A DNA stretch of 64,000 bases, taken from NCBI GenBank assembly GCA_025403435.1, contig CM046348.1, positions 18,389,679 through 18,453,678 on the forward strand, read 5' to 3'. Origin of the DNA: Artocarpus heterophyllus (taxonomy: Eukaryota > Streptophyta > Magnoliopsida > Rosales > Moraceae). The notes beneath the pieces are model-generated. The model did no database searches. It saw only the letters and a list, made by a program, of their open reading frames with translations, and was not told the origin of the DNA. Below, piece by piece: positions 37,126-48,839 of this stretch (positions are counted from its first letter, which is position 1; every line of letters starts with the position of its first letter). The position numbers were made by a program, and so were the translations under genes.

Positions 37126-39210
37126 GATTAATTGTTGCAAAATAATAAAAAATAAAAAATAAAGAAAGAAAACAAAACAAAATAAAAAAAGCAGATAATC
37201 GAACAATAATACATATACAAGCCAAAACACAGTTACAAGGCTTATTGCATTAACACACAAGTGTTGTGTATTATTATATAGATTAAGACACATCAACACA
37301 TAAGTTGCTAGCAATTTGGTCCAACTTTAGCTAAATTGGAGCTCATGAGGCCATTATTACAACAAATGAACTAAACAACACATGATTTGAAATCTTAAAT
37401 TTGAAAAATCACCTGTTAAAATAAAGCTTCTTGATGATATAAGCACTAAGTAGCCCGATCAGCATGAAAAAAGTGAGAAGTTATACCAAGAAAGAACAAT
37501 GTACACAATGACAACTAAACATATAGAACGAGAAAGAGACTCAGACTTACGAACGCTCCTAGCAAAGTACTTGTGAGAAACAAATATAGGAAATGTGTAA
37601 GGTCAAAATTCTGTATTGCATTGAAAAGCAGTACAGATGTGGCATCATTAACAAATATAGGAAATTTTTGATAAACTGAAAAGCAACTTGGGAATTAAGA
37701 TGTGTAAGGTCAAAATTTTGCATTGCATTGAAAAGCACTATAGATGTGGCATCATTGACAACACCCTCTTTGAAAACAATAAGACTGTAGAGTAAAGGTC
37801 AAAATTTTGTATTGCATTTATGATAACAATATGATTTGAAAAACCAAACAAACAAACACAAAAATACAGTATATGTCATATGTGGATGCAGCAAGTTTTG
37901 ATATTATGTCGACAAACACAGCCAAATAAAAGCACTTTTTTGCTTTTGATATTATGTTTGGATTAATTTTGGCTGTGCCCTTTTTTTGAATAAGAAATTT
38001 TTTTTAATGAAAACAAAGGGGAATGTTGTATTCGAAAAGAAAGACAGAGTAAAAGCAGGATGCCAGTATATATTTTTTCCTTATCATGTACGAGGGTCAT
38101 TCAAAGAAAAGAGTTCGATGTGATTGTCAAACACAGGACAAGGAAAAAAAAAGATGCAACATAAAAAAGCAAAACATTGGAAAACAAAAGCATATATATA
38201 GCACTTGGACACTCTCAAACAACAACAGGGTAATCAATGATGCAAGTTAAAAGCGATTATAATACTGTAGTTGTTTTAATCACAAATGCACGTTAACTAA
38301 ATCCCATCCCCTCAATAAATCAGAAAAAGAGAATATATTGAAGCCTTTAACTAAAGAAATCCATAAAGCAATCAAAAATTAATGCAATCCCACACGTCAC
38401 TAAATCACACCAAAACCATTTTCAACATTCACCAACAAAGTACATCTAAACTTTTCCATGAATAATTATGCTAATTGGAAAAAAAAAAGTCCACCTTTTT
38501 TTAAGAAGACGCCACTAGATTGCTTGCAATAAAACGCCACCAACACTTTTACCAGATTCAATGAATCAACTCCAATAAGACGACTTCCCTCAAACCCCGC
38601 CGCCTTCCTCTTCCACTCGCTCGTAGCCCAGTTCCAGGTTTCTTTTAATTTCCCCCAAAATTTCACTTCTTTTCTTAAGGGGATGAAAAGGAGGAGATAG
38701 ATGGGCTTTAGGGTTTGAGGAGATTGTGAAAACTTCCAGCAGTTTCCTTTTTGATTAACATAATCCCTCACTTTTCTTTTTTTTTATTTTTTTTTCTTTT
38801 GCTTTGCCCATGAGTTTTTATCGCTAGAAAGTTCTGAAGGAGAACTTTTCAAATAAAAAAATATTTAATACGGGTTTTTCATACATTATAAATATGCTTT
38901 AAAGCTTATTTCAATTTTTTTTTGAGAAAGTATATTTCATTTTTTTTTAGAACATATATTTCAAAAAACTAAAAAAAAAATAAATACAGATACAACTAAA
39001 GACCTTTTTGAAGTGGTAAAATAAGGAAAAAAATTCATTTTTTTGAAATAACAAAAAAAAAACAAAAAAAAAAAATTCTTTTCCTTAACACAAGTTTATA
39101 AAACTAAAATGAAAATATGGTACAAGCTTTAATATAGATAGAATAAAATTAAGATGTTTGAATATTCTAAAACTAAAATCATAAAAAAGTTTCCTAGCTA
39201 AAAAGGTTTC
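37126..39210. other. CACTA interior between the two genes
   Basis: No supportable gene. Direct repeats at 37593-37822 are listed separately. A 101-codon open frame at 38771-38466 on the minus strand has no recognisable domain. Confidence 0.5.
37593..37822. repeat. Direct repeats in CACTA interior
   Basis: ATGTGTAAGGTCAAAATT followed by a GTGGCATCATT landmark occurs at 37593-37650 and 37700-37757, with a partial third copy at about 37796-37822. The spacing is about 107 bases. Confidence 0.75.
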
Positions 39211-42200
39211 CTAAATAGGTATTGTTGGCTCTGTATGGTTTATCCAAGTTCCTTCACAATCATCACGCAAATAAGAATCTATGGAATCATCTTTGTCATC
39301 GATTTCTTCTATAGAAGACAAACCCACATTGAGACGATGATGATCTATTATATTGTCATATTCATCATCATCATTAGATGTTTGATTAAAGACTTGTTGT
39401 GGTAAAGGGATAACAATTGACCATCTTACATCTTTCGGATCTTGAATATAGAAAACTGGCTTTGCTTGAGAACCCAAAATGAAACAGTCGGATTTGTAAC
39501 CCTTTATACTTAAATCGACCAAGGTAATTCCATCTTTATCTATCTTTACACCTTGGTTATTTTCGACCCAATCACATTTGAACACTGCGATATGAAAAGT
39601 ATGGTAATCAAGTTCCCATATTTCTTGGATTACTCCATAATACGACATGTCACCGTATACAGGGTTTTGGTCCTTCGCGCTTGAGAATTGAGTTGTTTTT
39701 GCAACTATACTGACACCGCTATTTTGCATAGAGCGTACATTATCTAGTGCTTTTGTGTTAAAACGACACCCATTTATGACATATGCTTTGTGTTTAATAA
39801 CATTCATACTAGGTGTGTGTGCTATCCAATTCAATGAATTTGATACCTTATGTTGATTTTGAGATAATTGATTTTCAATTTTATCACGTAACCAGTAAAT
39901 GAAGGTACGATGATGCTCATCATGTACCCACTTTTGACGTTTTGTAGGATTTTTATCTTGCAGCCATGTCATATGTTCCCTAAAAAGAAAAGATGGTCAT
40001 AAACTCATGTTAAAGGCTTTCATGAAATTATTCAATCATAGTTATGTTAATATTAAAAAAAAAAAAAAAGCTACTTACTCTATGTAAGGAATGATTTCGC
40101 CTGTATTTTGCAAAACAACATTATGGTCTTGACTCCATTCAGCTCGATCTACTTTAATAATATATCCTTGTCCAAGTAAAGCCTTTCCTCCTTCATCGGG
40201 ATCATGTCAAGACTTTGGGATTCCAATTGCTTTAGTTCCTGACAAGTATTTTGAGCAAAACTCTATAGCCTCTTCTGCAATATAACTCTCAACAATGCTA
40301 CCTTCAGGTCGATTACGATTTCGAACATAACCCTTTAAAATTTTCATGTATCATTCAAAAGGGTACATCCAACGCAAATAAACTGGTCCGCACATTTTAA
40401 CTTCATGTACAAGATGCACAGTCAAATGAATCATGACGTCAAAGAATAATGGTGGAAAAATTTTCTCAAGTAAACATAAAGTTTCAACAATCTCACATTG
40501 CAACTATTCTAATTTTGAGACATCCACAACTTTGTCACATAAAGCATTAAAGAAAAAGCACATTTTGGTTATGGTATATCTAACTTTTTCAGAATCAATC
40601 GATCGGATTGCAATCGGTAGGAATTGTTGCATCAGGGCATGACAATCATGAGACTTCAGTCCTACTAATTTTAAATCCTCCATAGATACAAGATTTCGAA
40701 TATTTGATGAGTATCCTTCTGGGACCTTGATATCTGCTAATGTTCTACATATCTTTTCCTTTTCTGTCTTGGATAGAGTGTGACATGCAGGAGGTATGTA
40801 AGTATGAGTCTCACCAATTATTGGGGCTAAATTAGTCCTTAATCCCATCTCTTTTAGGTCTAATCGAGCTGCAAGTCCATCCTTAGTTTTTTCAGGGATA
40901 TCAAGCAGCGTGCCTACAATACTATCACAAACATTTTTTTCAATATGCATTACATCAAGATTGTGGCGTATCAAAAGTGACTTCCAATATTCAAGTTGGA
41001 AAAATATTGATTTCTTCTTCCAACAAATTTTAGATAAAGCTTCTTCCTCTGATTGAGATTTAAATTTGCTCTTTTCTTTTGACCGAGATCCAAACTTCTT
41101 GCGTTTACCAAATTTGAAAACCGATTTATTAACTTTATTTAATACTTTGACTTCGGTCATCGGACGTGGTGCTTTTTCAAATTCTTGTCCGCCATAAAAT
41201 GTTTGCTTATACTTCCTATAACAATGATCCTTGCCTAAAAAGCGTCTATATCCCAAATAAACTATTTTTTTTCCCATGTTTTAGTCGGTGTGAACATGTT
41301 TTCTCCCCACAATATGGACATGCAAAATATCCTTTCACAGAACAACCTGACAAGTTCCCATATGTAGGAAAGTCACTGATTGTCTATAACAAAACTCCTC
41401 TCAACGTAAAATACTCATTCTTGTAAGCATCACAAGTATGTTCTTCCCCTTTCCAAAGTTTTTCTAAATCTTCTATCAACGGTGCAAGATACACATCAAT
41501 ATCATTACCAGGTTGCTTATGTCCAGATATTAGTAGTGTTAGCATCATAAACTTTCTTTTCATGCACAATGAAGGGGGAAGGTTGTAAATCACAAGCATT
41601 ACTGGCCAACAACTGTGTCAACTACTAAGAGAACTATGTGGATTAATACCATCTATAGAAAGACCTAATCGTAGGTTTCTTGGATCCTTTCCAAAATCTG
41701 GAAACTTATGATCAACTAACTTCCACGATGGTGAATCAGCAGGGTGTCAATGATGACCATCTACCACCCTCCCATTTGCATGCCATACTAAATTTTTAGC
41801 ATGTTCTTGATTACAGAACAATCTCTTAAAGCGTGAAATTGGTGGAATGTAATATAACGCCTTTGTTGGAATTCCTTCAAGGTACTCATCCTTTGAATTT
41901 TTCTTCTTTTTCCATCTTGATTCCTTACAAACTGGGCAAATTGATTCATTTTCGTATTCATTCCTGTATAGTATACAATCATTTGGACAAGCGTGTATCT
42001 TTTGATAATCCATTCCTAATGCACTTAATCTCTTCTTTGCTTCATATTCAGATGAAACCATTTCATTACCTTCTGGCAACATATCTTTTAACAAACTAAG
42101 TAATTCTGAGAAACTTGTGTTACTCCAACCACTACTTGCTTTTAAATTATATAATCGAACCAACGCAGATAACTTAGTAAACTGTTTACAACCTTCATAG

Positions 42201-42586
42201 AGTGGTTTCTCGGCATCTATTAATAATTCCTCAAACTTTTGAGGATTATTAACAAACTGTTCTTTAGCTTCTTGTACCATTTCCACAGGGTGGTCATCGT
42301 AATTTCTTGAACATTCTAAATATGATCTTTCTCTTAGAGTATTCACATTACTTTTTAATTCTTCACCATGACATACCCATTTTTGGTAACTTTGGTCTAT
42401 CCCATTAAAAAACAAGTGCCCCCTCACAGCATCTATAGTCATCCTCTTTAAATTTCCACATTGTAAACATGGGCATCTTATGCAATTATCACCATCTGCA
42501 TGATCCAAACCAAACTTTAAAAACTGTTCAACCCCTAACTTGTATTCATTAGACATTCTACTGGCTGACATCCAACTTTTATCCAT
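39211..42586 (-). pseudogene. CACTA transposase TNP2 type
   Basis: Start MDKSWMSASRMS at 42586. Domains in order: Transposase-associated (HADGDNCIRCPCLQCGN, 42586-42350), tnp2 core (to about 40900, with GNDIDVYLAPLIEDLEKLW and HNLDVMHIEKNVCDSI), DUF4218 (HDCHALMQQFLPIAIRS to about 40220) and DUF4216 (GVIQEIWELDYHTFHIAVFK, about 39660-39500), ending at 39211. An intron is at 40078-39980 (donor GTAAGT, acceptor TTTTTAG) that joins the frame. Stops are at 41749, about 41626, 41386, 40506, 40353 and 40209 (first base, minus strand), and a one-base change in an A run near 41268 shifts the frame. Several stops fit CGA to TGA or CAG to TAG. It would bind the ends and cut the element; this copy is dead. 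Confidence 0.9.
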
Positions 42587-43429
42587 TATAAAATCCTGTA
42601 AAAAAAAGAGAGAGAGATAGGCAGAGAGAGAGTCAACTAAATTAAAAGATAGGAAAAAACAATAATACTCAAATTTATTTTTTAAAATGGTGCTCGAATT
42701 TATTGATAATCACTTGAACACCCAAAATAATCTTATCAATAATAACTTAAAACTCTATCGAAAAAACTTAAAACTCATGATACAAAAACAATGCAAATTC
42801 TAAAATTCCAAAGTCTAGATAAATTGTTAGAAGTAATATTCTCTTACAATAATAATAATAAACCTCATATGTCAAAAGTACATCAAATTATTTTACAAGT
42901 AAAAAATGTAATTCTATTAACATTGTTCAAACATTACCAAATACTTTTTTTCAATGGAAATATTGCTTAAGACTTACAATATGTAGACTTGAAGTATACA
43001 AGCACAGCTCCCTTTCACGTGGTTATCTACAGAAATAATAATAAAATAAGAATCAATAAACAATAAGTTACCAAACACTTTTCGCAATTGAAAAATTGCC
43101 TAAGACTTGCAATAGATAAACTTGATGTATATAATGCACAACTTGAGCCTTTCATGTTATCTACATAAATAAAATAAAATAAGAGTCAATCAACAATAAG
43201 ACATTTATGGGTTAGGGGAAAAAGAATTACATTGATAAAATAAATTCTAAAATAGCTCCAAATTTTTAATCATAATAATTCTTAAAAGTGAGTAGTCATA
43301 TATATAGACACACTTATTAGGCTAGCAATTCTAATCCAAATAAGCTTCAGCTAAAAGTCATAATCAAACTCAAACTAAAATAAAAATCAAATATATAATT
43401 AATTTTGTGGTGGCTTTATATGGCGGTCA
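42587..43429. other. CACTA 5' region upstream of TNP2
   Basis: No gene seen. It holds the 133-bp tandem duplication given separately and likely contains the transposase promoter. Confidence 0.5.
42934..43200. repeat. Tandem duplication, about 133 bp x 2
   Basis: Unit 1 (42934-43067) and unit 2 (43068-43200) share TTACCAAA, AATTGC(T/C)TAAGACTT, GTTATCTACA and CAATAAG in the same order. They lie upstream of the TNP2 gene. Confidence 0.75.
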
Positions 43430-43701
43430 ATTAAAAAGCGCCATTAAGCCTATTTTTTTGGCGCCAAGCTCTACTTTACATGGTGGTTGATTAAAAAGCG
43501 CCATTAAACTTATTTTTCAGCGCCAAGCTCCACTTTAGATGGCAGTTGATTAGAAAGCGCCATTAAACCTCTTTTTTTTTTGTTTTATACAGCAGTCATT
43601 TTCCCAACCACCATGAAATATCCCCAAATCACCAAAGATGGCGTTTTTTTTTTTCAAATGCCATCTTTAAAGTGCATGCTATTTACTATCTTGTAGTAGT
43701 G
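43430..43701. repeat. CACTA right subterminal repeats
   Basis: Three consecutive imperfect units of about 60 bp contain GGCGGTCAATTAAAAAGCGC or a variant, then GCGCCAAGCTC(T/C)ACTTTA. They match the motif of the left end. Confidence 0.85.
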
Positions 43702-43977
43702 GTCGTTTAATAGTGACAAAGACCCGTCCACAAAGTCGACACTATTTGCTTTTTGGTCGTTGAAGTCCAACAAGCGGTCCAAGGACCAAGCATGAAACCA
43801 AGCCCTGCAAAGGCGGCGAGTCATGAAGGCGGCCGGTATGGGAAGGAGAGAGAGGATATGTCCGATGATGTTGTCCGGCAACCACGTTAGCCGGTCCGAA
43901 ACGGTGTCGTTTTGGCGGTCTTGGTGAAGAATATGATGACCAACTTCCTTTGTTTCTTCAATCCTTCGTTTCGCCAT
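43702..43977 (-). pseudogene. F-box gene, 5' part only, cut by CACTA end
   Basis: From ATG 43977 (MAKRRIEETKEVG) the frame encodes an F-box: DRLTWLPDNIIGHILSLLPI, then RRLCRAWFHAWSLDRLLDF and VDFVDGSLSLLND, the pattern of plant F-box/FBD or F-box/LRR proteins that join SCF ubiquitin ligases. After about 92 codons the coding sequence runs straight into the CACTA terminus at 43701, where ten or so foreign residues precede a stop. The leucine-rich repeat and FBD parts are absent from the window. The F-box itself is open, so only a truncated protein could be made. Confidence 0.8.
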
Positions 43978-45731
43978 TCTTGCCTCCCATGAGAGAAGGG
44001 GAATTTTTTTTTTTTTTTTAATCACATGTGTTTTGTTTCCGAAGACCGCCAAAAAGAATAATTCATTAAAGTTAAAATTTAGAATTGTGAGATTATTGGG
44101 AATTTTTTGTTATTTATTTATTCATTTATTTTTAATGAGAATTTTGGGAAGTTTTCTAAATTTTGGAGGAGTCGAAAACCGCTGAATTCGTCTCTCTTGT
44201 TTCCTTGTAAGAACCCGAACACCTGAGAAGTTTTCTGTTTTGTGTCATGATCTAGAGTTACCATGACCTTCTCCGTTAATATAGTGAATTTGGCGGCTGA
44301 TATATATGTCTAAGTGGTGACTTTTTGCCATCCAGTCACCAAACAAATTTTTTGCTATCCACAGTTTAAAAAACGAAATAAGATAGAGAGGTTTTCAAAG
44401 AAAAAAAAAAAACGATAGAGAGAGAGCCCGCTATCCTGATCCGGACAAAAAAAATTATTTGTCTGTCGTAATAATATTTATCACTAATTTTTGATAAAAT
44501 TAAAGGAAGTTCTTTCGGCTTGGCCTTATTGTTTTCCTAATAAAAAAAAAAAAATTGGGGATACGTGCTAAGATGATTTTTTTAATAAATTTTTAGTGAA
44601 TGTCTCTAATTTTGTTAAATTAAAAAGTACTATTAATTCTTGAATTATAAGCATTGTGTCATTTTTGAATTTTCTTAATTTTTTTTTATTTTTTGGACAG
44701 ATGCAGTCCATAATGTTTAGAATTAGAGAATGACTTTTGAAATTTCTCAAATATAATTATACGTGTAATGACTGAAGCTATTACAAAAATAGCTGCATTA
44801 AATACAAAATATTCTATTTTTGAAAAAGCTTTCATGAAAATTAAAAAAATATTTTGTTTTTCATATAAATACATCCGTGAAAAATTTAGTTACTATGCTA
44901 TCAGAATATTGATTATTTCTTCTCTGGAACAAAAAAAAAATATTGATTATTTCTGAGAAATTTTAGAAATCCTTTTCATATTTAGATATCAGGGACTGAG
45001 AGCAAAAAAAAAAAAAAAAAAAAAAATTGTAAGAATAATTTGTTAAAGTTAAAATTTTGAAACCCAAGTGACATATAATGTTCATAATTCAGTGATTAAC
45101 AATTCAATAACCTTAAAAAAAATTAAGAATCAACAATCTATGCTATTGAACTTTGATATATTTTTTAGACATGATAAACTAACTCTATTAATAATTTTTC
45201 AAAATACACACTACAAAAAACTAGACTTTTATGCTCCGTTTAGTAAGAATGAAAGAAAATAGGAGGGAAGAGAAAACAATGAAAGAAAGAACACTATAGA
45301 TATGAGAAAGATTTTGATTTTCCTTTATCTTGTTTGATATGTGAAGATGTAAAGAAAATGATTTTATCTTCTCTTGTTTAGTAGTACAAGAAAAACCAAA
45401 GGAATAGAAAAACTACTATTAATACAATTATCATTTTGTCCAAATATTATTTAGCTATTTTCCTAATTTGGTGCCCAAATTTTTTTGTTAGAATTTTGAT
45501 GAAAAAGAAGGACAAATCGGTAATTTCACTTTCTCCGCATTGTTGTCAAACTTTTCTCCCCACAAAATCCATACATATTTAGAGAGATCAATTTTGGTAA
45601 GACCCATATGTCAGTTGTTCTACCTTTCTATTCTAATTTCCTTTTTACCAAATACCCCATCATATTAATTTCCATCCCAAACTGTTTCCAATATTTTCTT
45701 TCCCTCCACTTTTCACTCATACCATTAGAGC
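43978..45731. other. AT-rich intergenic stretch
   Basis: No supportable gene. Between 45232 and 45665 the sequence starts GCTCCGTTTAGTAAG and ends TTACCAAATACCCC, a weak MITE-like arrangement. Confidence 0.5.
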
Positions 45732-46030
45732 ATTAGTTACAATAGCTTTTAGCAAAACTTTTAGTCACAATATTTTAACAAAACTTTTAGTCACAACAAA
45801 ATGTTGTGACTAATGTAATCACACTTTAGTTTAATTTTTGTTGTAATTAAAACTTTTAGCTACAGGGTTTTTAGTCATAGACATATTTTGCAACTAAAAA
45901 CCCTGTGGTTAAAAATTTTAGTCACAACAAAAATTAAACTAAAATTAATAAACTACTAAAGTTGTTACTAAATGCACATTAGCTATAACAAATTTTTGCT
46001 AAAAATTGTTGCCACTAAAAGTTTATTTTT
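45732..46030. repeat. Foldback (inverted repeat) element
   Basis: The centre is a hairpin with 50-bp arms, 45825-45874 and 45894-45943, around a 19-bp loop; the arms share ACAGGGTTTTTAG and TTTAGTTTAATTTTTGTTG. Outer parts match less well, with TTTTAGCAAAA on both sides. A second perfect palindrome, TTAGTCACAACA with TGTTGTGACTAA, is at 45787-45813. It fits a foldback-type MITE; the superfamily is unclear. Confidence 0.75.
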
Positions 46031-46790
46031 TTTAGTTATAATTAAAGATTTACAAATTTTTTTTAAAGAGGATATTTTCTTAACTTAGTAAGCCTTGGGA
46101 CATGTATTTACACTTTCAAAATCCACCGTAATTACTCAAAGTAATGGAATAGCTTTCTGAAGAAAATCTCGCTTGGTGCTTGCTATCATAAATTAAAAAA
46201 TAAATAGGGTGTTTAGGGTTTATGGTTCCAATCATATATTTTTAACCACAAATAGTGTGAAACTTTGTAAAATAAAAATTTGTTATAGTGTAAAGTTCTT
46301 TCATGTTATAGTGTGTAGTTCCAACCATACAATTTCAACTATTCTTTAAAACATGACAGATGATTTCCTAAAAAATGATAAATTAGAAAATAAAAAAAAA
46401 TTACAGCTGAAATATTTATTAACGAGACAAGAATTGTCATGTCATCTATTTGTGGGTTTGAAGATCTAAGCCAGGGTGATCGATTTTGGGTGTTAAGGTT
46501 TTTAGCAAATTTTTTTAAAAGAAGATTTGAGCAATTCTAAGGAAAAAGGAAAAAAAAAATAAAGTACAGCCAAAATTACGTCTCTACGGTGTTTTATTTC
46601 ATCCATCAGATCAAAATCTAACGATAATAATAAAAATTCTCCACTAGTAGAAAATTCTAGTGCACTCCACCACAGTTTTTTTTGCTTTTTTTTTTTCCTA
46701 TCACTTGTTTTAAATGAGGTCAGCCTATTTGACGTGGCCTATATATAGTGCTATTAGTAAATAGTCCTAGGGCTCAAAAAGGTTTGAATA
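46031..46790. other. AT-rich intergenic stretch
   Basis: No gene seen apart from the dimeric repeat at 46249-46312. Confidence 0.5.
46249..46312 (+). repeat. Dimeric short repeat, copy B
   Basis: A degenerate first core (AATAGTGTGAAACTTTGTA) is followed by a good second core GTTATAGTGTAAAGTTCTT at 46281-46312. Confidence 0.5.
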
Positions 46791-46795
46791 GTTAG

Positions 46796-47402
46796 TGTTG
46801 ATGAAGAAAACTCATCTAACAAGTAATCTGTCAAATTCCTCACCGAAATAGTCACTCACGAGCAAAATAAAGGAAACAATAAAGGAAATAATGACAAGAA
46901 CATACAAAATTAATAATAGTTTACCTCAATTGAAGGCTACGTCCACTTTAAGTTTTCTCTCGAATGGTAGGATTTCATTATGAGAAAATATGAATACAAA
47001 AGATTTGTGCTAATAATTAGACTTAGGCTGCTCTCTAAAGCTAGCTTCTATTAATAGTACTCAGGGGTAGGCCATTGCATGCTTTACCCTCTAAGCATAA
47101 TTTAAATTTAAATATATGATAATCTCTTTTCCTATTGGCTAAATGATGTTACCATGATATCTAATGGGACTTATCTGTTCTGAGTATCTTAGATTTGGTT
47201 GATCTTGATCAGCTTGAGTGTTTATCATCATCTTGGAGATCTCTTGATTTGAATATTTAAGTAAATAGACCATTTTATCCTTCTCGGGTATTATTTGTTT
47301 AAGAAGCTTCTGGAATGTGCCAAGGCTATATAGGTTGAGATCTGTCTCGGGCTTTTCTGAGTCTATTGTTTGGCCCAAGACCAACTCGGTGACTCGACAA
47401 CA
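46796..47402 (-). mobile_element. Solo LTR, 607 bp, with perfect target duplication
   Basis: It starts TGTTGATG and ends CGACAACA, with GTTAG directly on both sides (46791-46795 and 47403-47407). No internal retrotransposon sequence lies beside it, so it is a solo LTR left by recombination between two LTRs. On the minus strand the order of sequence (a CTATTAATAG TATA-like site near 47050, then AAAGTGGACGTAGCCTTCAA near 46930) resembles a copia-type LTR, suggesting minus orientation. The perfect duplication indicates limited age. Confidence 0.8.
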
Positions 47403-47407
47403 GTTAG

Positions 47408-48689
47408 CATGGGTTAAGTGTTCCTATCTCCAATAAAGGGAGAGCTTTATAGATATGGCATTTTTTTAGATTGTGGATTGAAATATGCCACTTGGAAAAA
47501 AAATTTTGAAAAAATGCCACAAGCGACTTGTGTTTTTGATAATTTTACTCTTATTTCAATTCTTACGAGTGACATATAGTTTAGAAATTTTTTTATAAGT
47601 AGCAAAAGTTAACCCACTGTTTAATAATATAACAGTAGGCATAAATATCTCAATAAAGGGAGTGTCAACTTGCAAAAAGTGGGGCCACACAACGAAGACT
47701 CAAATGATATATGGTAACTTGTTATTGTGTTCGTTATCGCCACTTCATTCTTTTACTAATTCTATTTGAGTAAAGGTTCTTGTTGTTTTTTTTTTAATCC
47801 ACCACAGGCTCATTCACTTCATTCAGGGATCATACATTTGATTTTCCTTGATATAGACTTACATTATCATTCTTTTTCCTAAAGAAACTTGTAGAATCCG
47901 TTGGTGATTTTGCTCAATTTTGACATTGACTATGTTATTTATCAAGGAATTATATAACGGGCTCGTAGAATATATCCAGGAATTTTCTCGATCATTGAAG
48001 TTTGGGCTCTTGATTTTCTCTCATTATTTGCATGATTTCCTTGAAATTTTCATATCTTTCCTTTTGTACAGAGATATACATTGATATGCAAAACAAAAGT
48101 ATATGCATATCGCTCACACAATAGTGTTAAAAAAAATAATTTTCATCTATATGGTTATAACTCCACTACTCATAAAACTATGAGCTCCATTTTAATATAT
48201 AGTGTATTTTTTTAGACTTGGTCTCACTATTTATTAGTAGCGGGGTTATAATCTCATGGGGTTAAATATAATTGCTTTAAAAAAAAGTCCAAAATATAAG
48301 ATAATGATATGCAAAGTTTTTTTTTCTTTTTTTTTTCTTTTTAAGAAAAGGCGTCTTGAAACAAAAAAGAAAAAAAATAATCAAACAAAAAAAAAATTGT
48401 GAAGGGTCACTTTTAACATAAAAGAAGAAGAACAAAAAAAAAAAAAAAGTTTTGACGGGAGATACTAGGTAAGAAGGAGCCTACTTTAATAAATGTAGTT
48501 ACCATCATTTGAAAAACTAGCTGACGGTTTTTATGGGAGAATCTAACTAAAATTGAGTTGGTATTTTTTAAGGAGGTATCTCAAAATTGATAGCAAGTAG
48601 AGAGGGAGATACAGAAAAAGGACAAAGGATCTAAGTCCACCAATATAATCTGCATTTGGCAATATCGTTCAAACTAGATAGCTCTAACT
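47408..48689. other. AT-rich intergenic stretch
   Basis: I see no gene, RNA or element that I can support. Confidence 0.5.
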
Positions 48690-48767
48690 GTTATAGTGTA
48701 AAGCTCTTATATGCTTTTTTTGTAAAATAAAAGCAGGCTGCAGTATAAAACTCTTACACGCTACAGT
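48690..48767 (+). repeat. Dimeric short repeat, copy C
   Basis: Cores GTTATAGTGTAAAGCTCTTATATGCT shortened here to landmarks TATAGTGTAAAGCTCTTA (48692) and CAGTATAAAACTCTTACACG (48741) are separated by an AT-rich spacer. Confidence 0.65.
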
Positions 48768-48839
48768 AAATTAGTTCTAACTTTTGATTTTAATTGTGTT
48801 GCCAAACGTAATAATAGATTAGTGCATACTACGAAGAGC

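Larger units (their letters stand above)
33109..43701 (-). mobile_element. CACTA (En/Spm) DNA transposon, 10.6 kb
   Basis: The left end is CACTACTAAAAAATCTAC; the right end read inward is CACTACTACAAGATAG. Subterminal regions hold many copies of GGCGGTCAA and GCGCCATTAA motifs, as transposase-binding repeats of CACTA elements do. Two transposon genes lie on the minus strand: TNP2-type transposase (39211-42586) and a second gene with a Ulp1-like C-terminus (33664-37125). The adjacent trinucleotides are GTT (left) and GTC (right), so there is no perfect 3-bp duplication. The left flank is a copia LTR and the right flank is an F-box gene, so the two sides do not form one ancestral target. Confidence 0.9.

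Noticed and set aside
38466..38771. 101-codon open frame inside the CACTA element
   Set aside because: No domain, not part of either transposon gene, and surrounded by low-complexity DNA.
45208..45219. CACTACAAAAAA, a possible CACTA terminus
   Set aside because: I found no inverted partner downstream and no target duplication.
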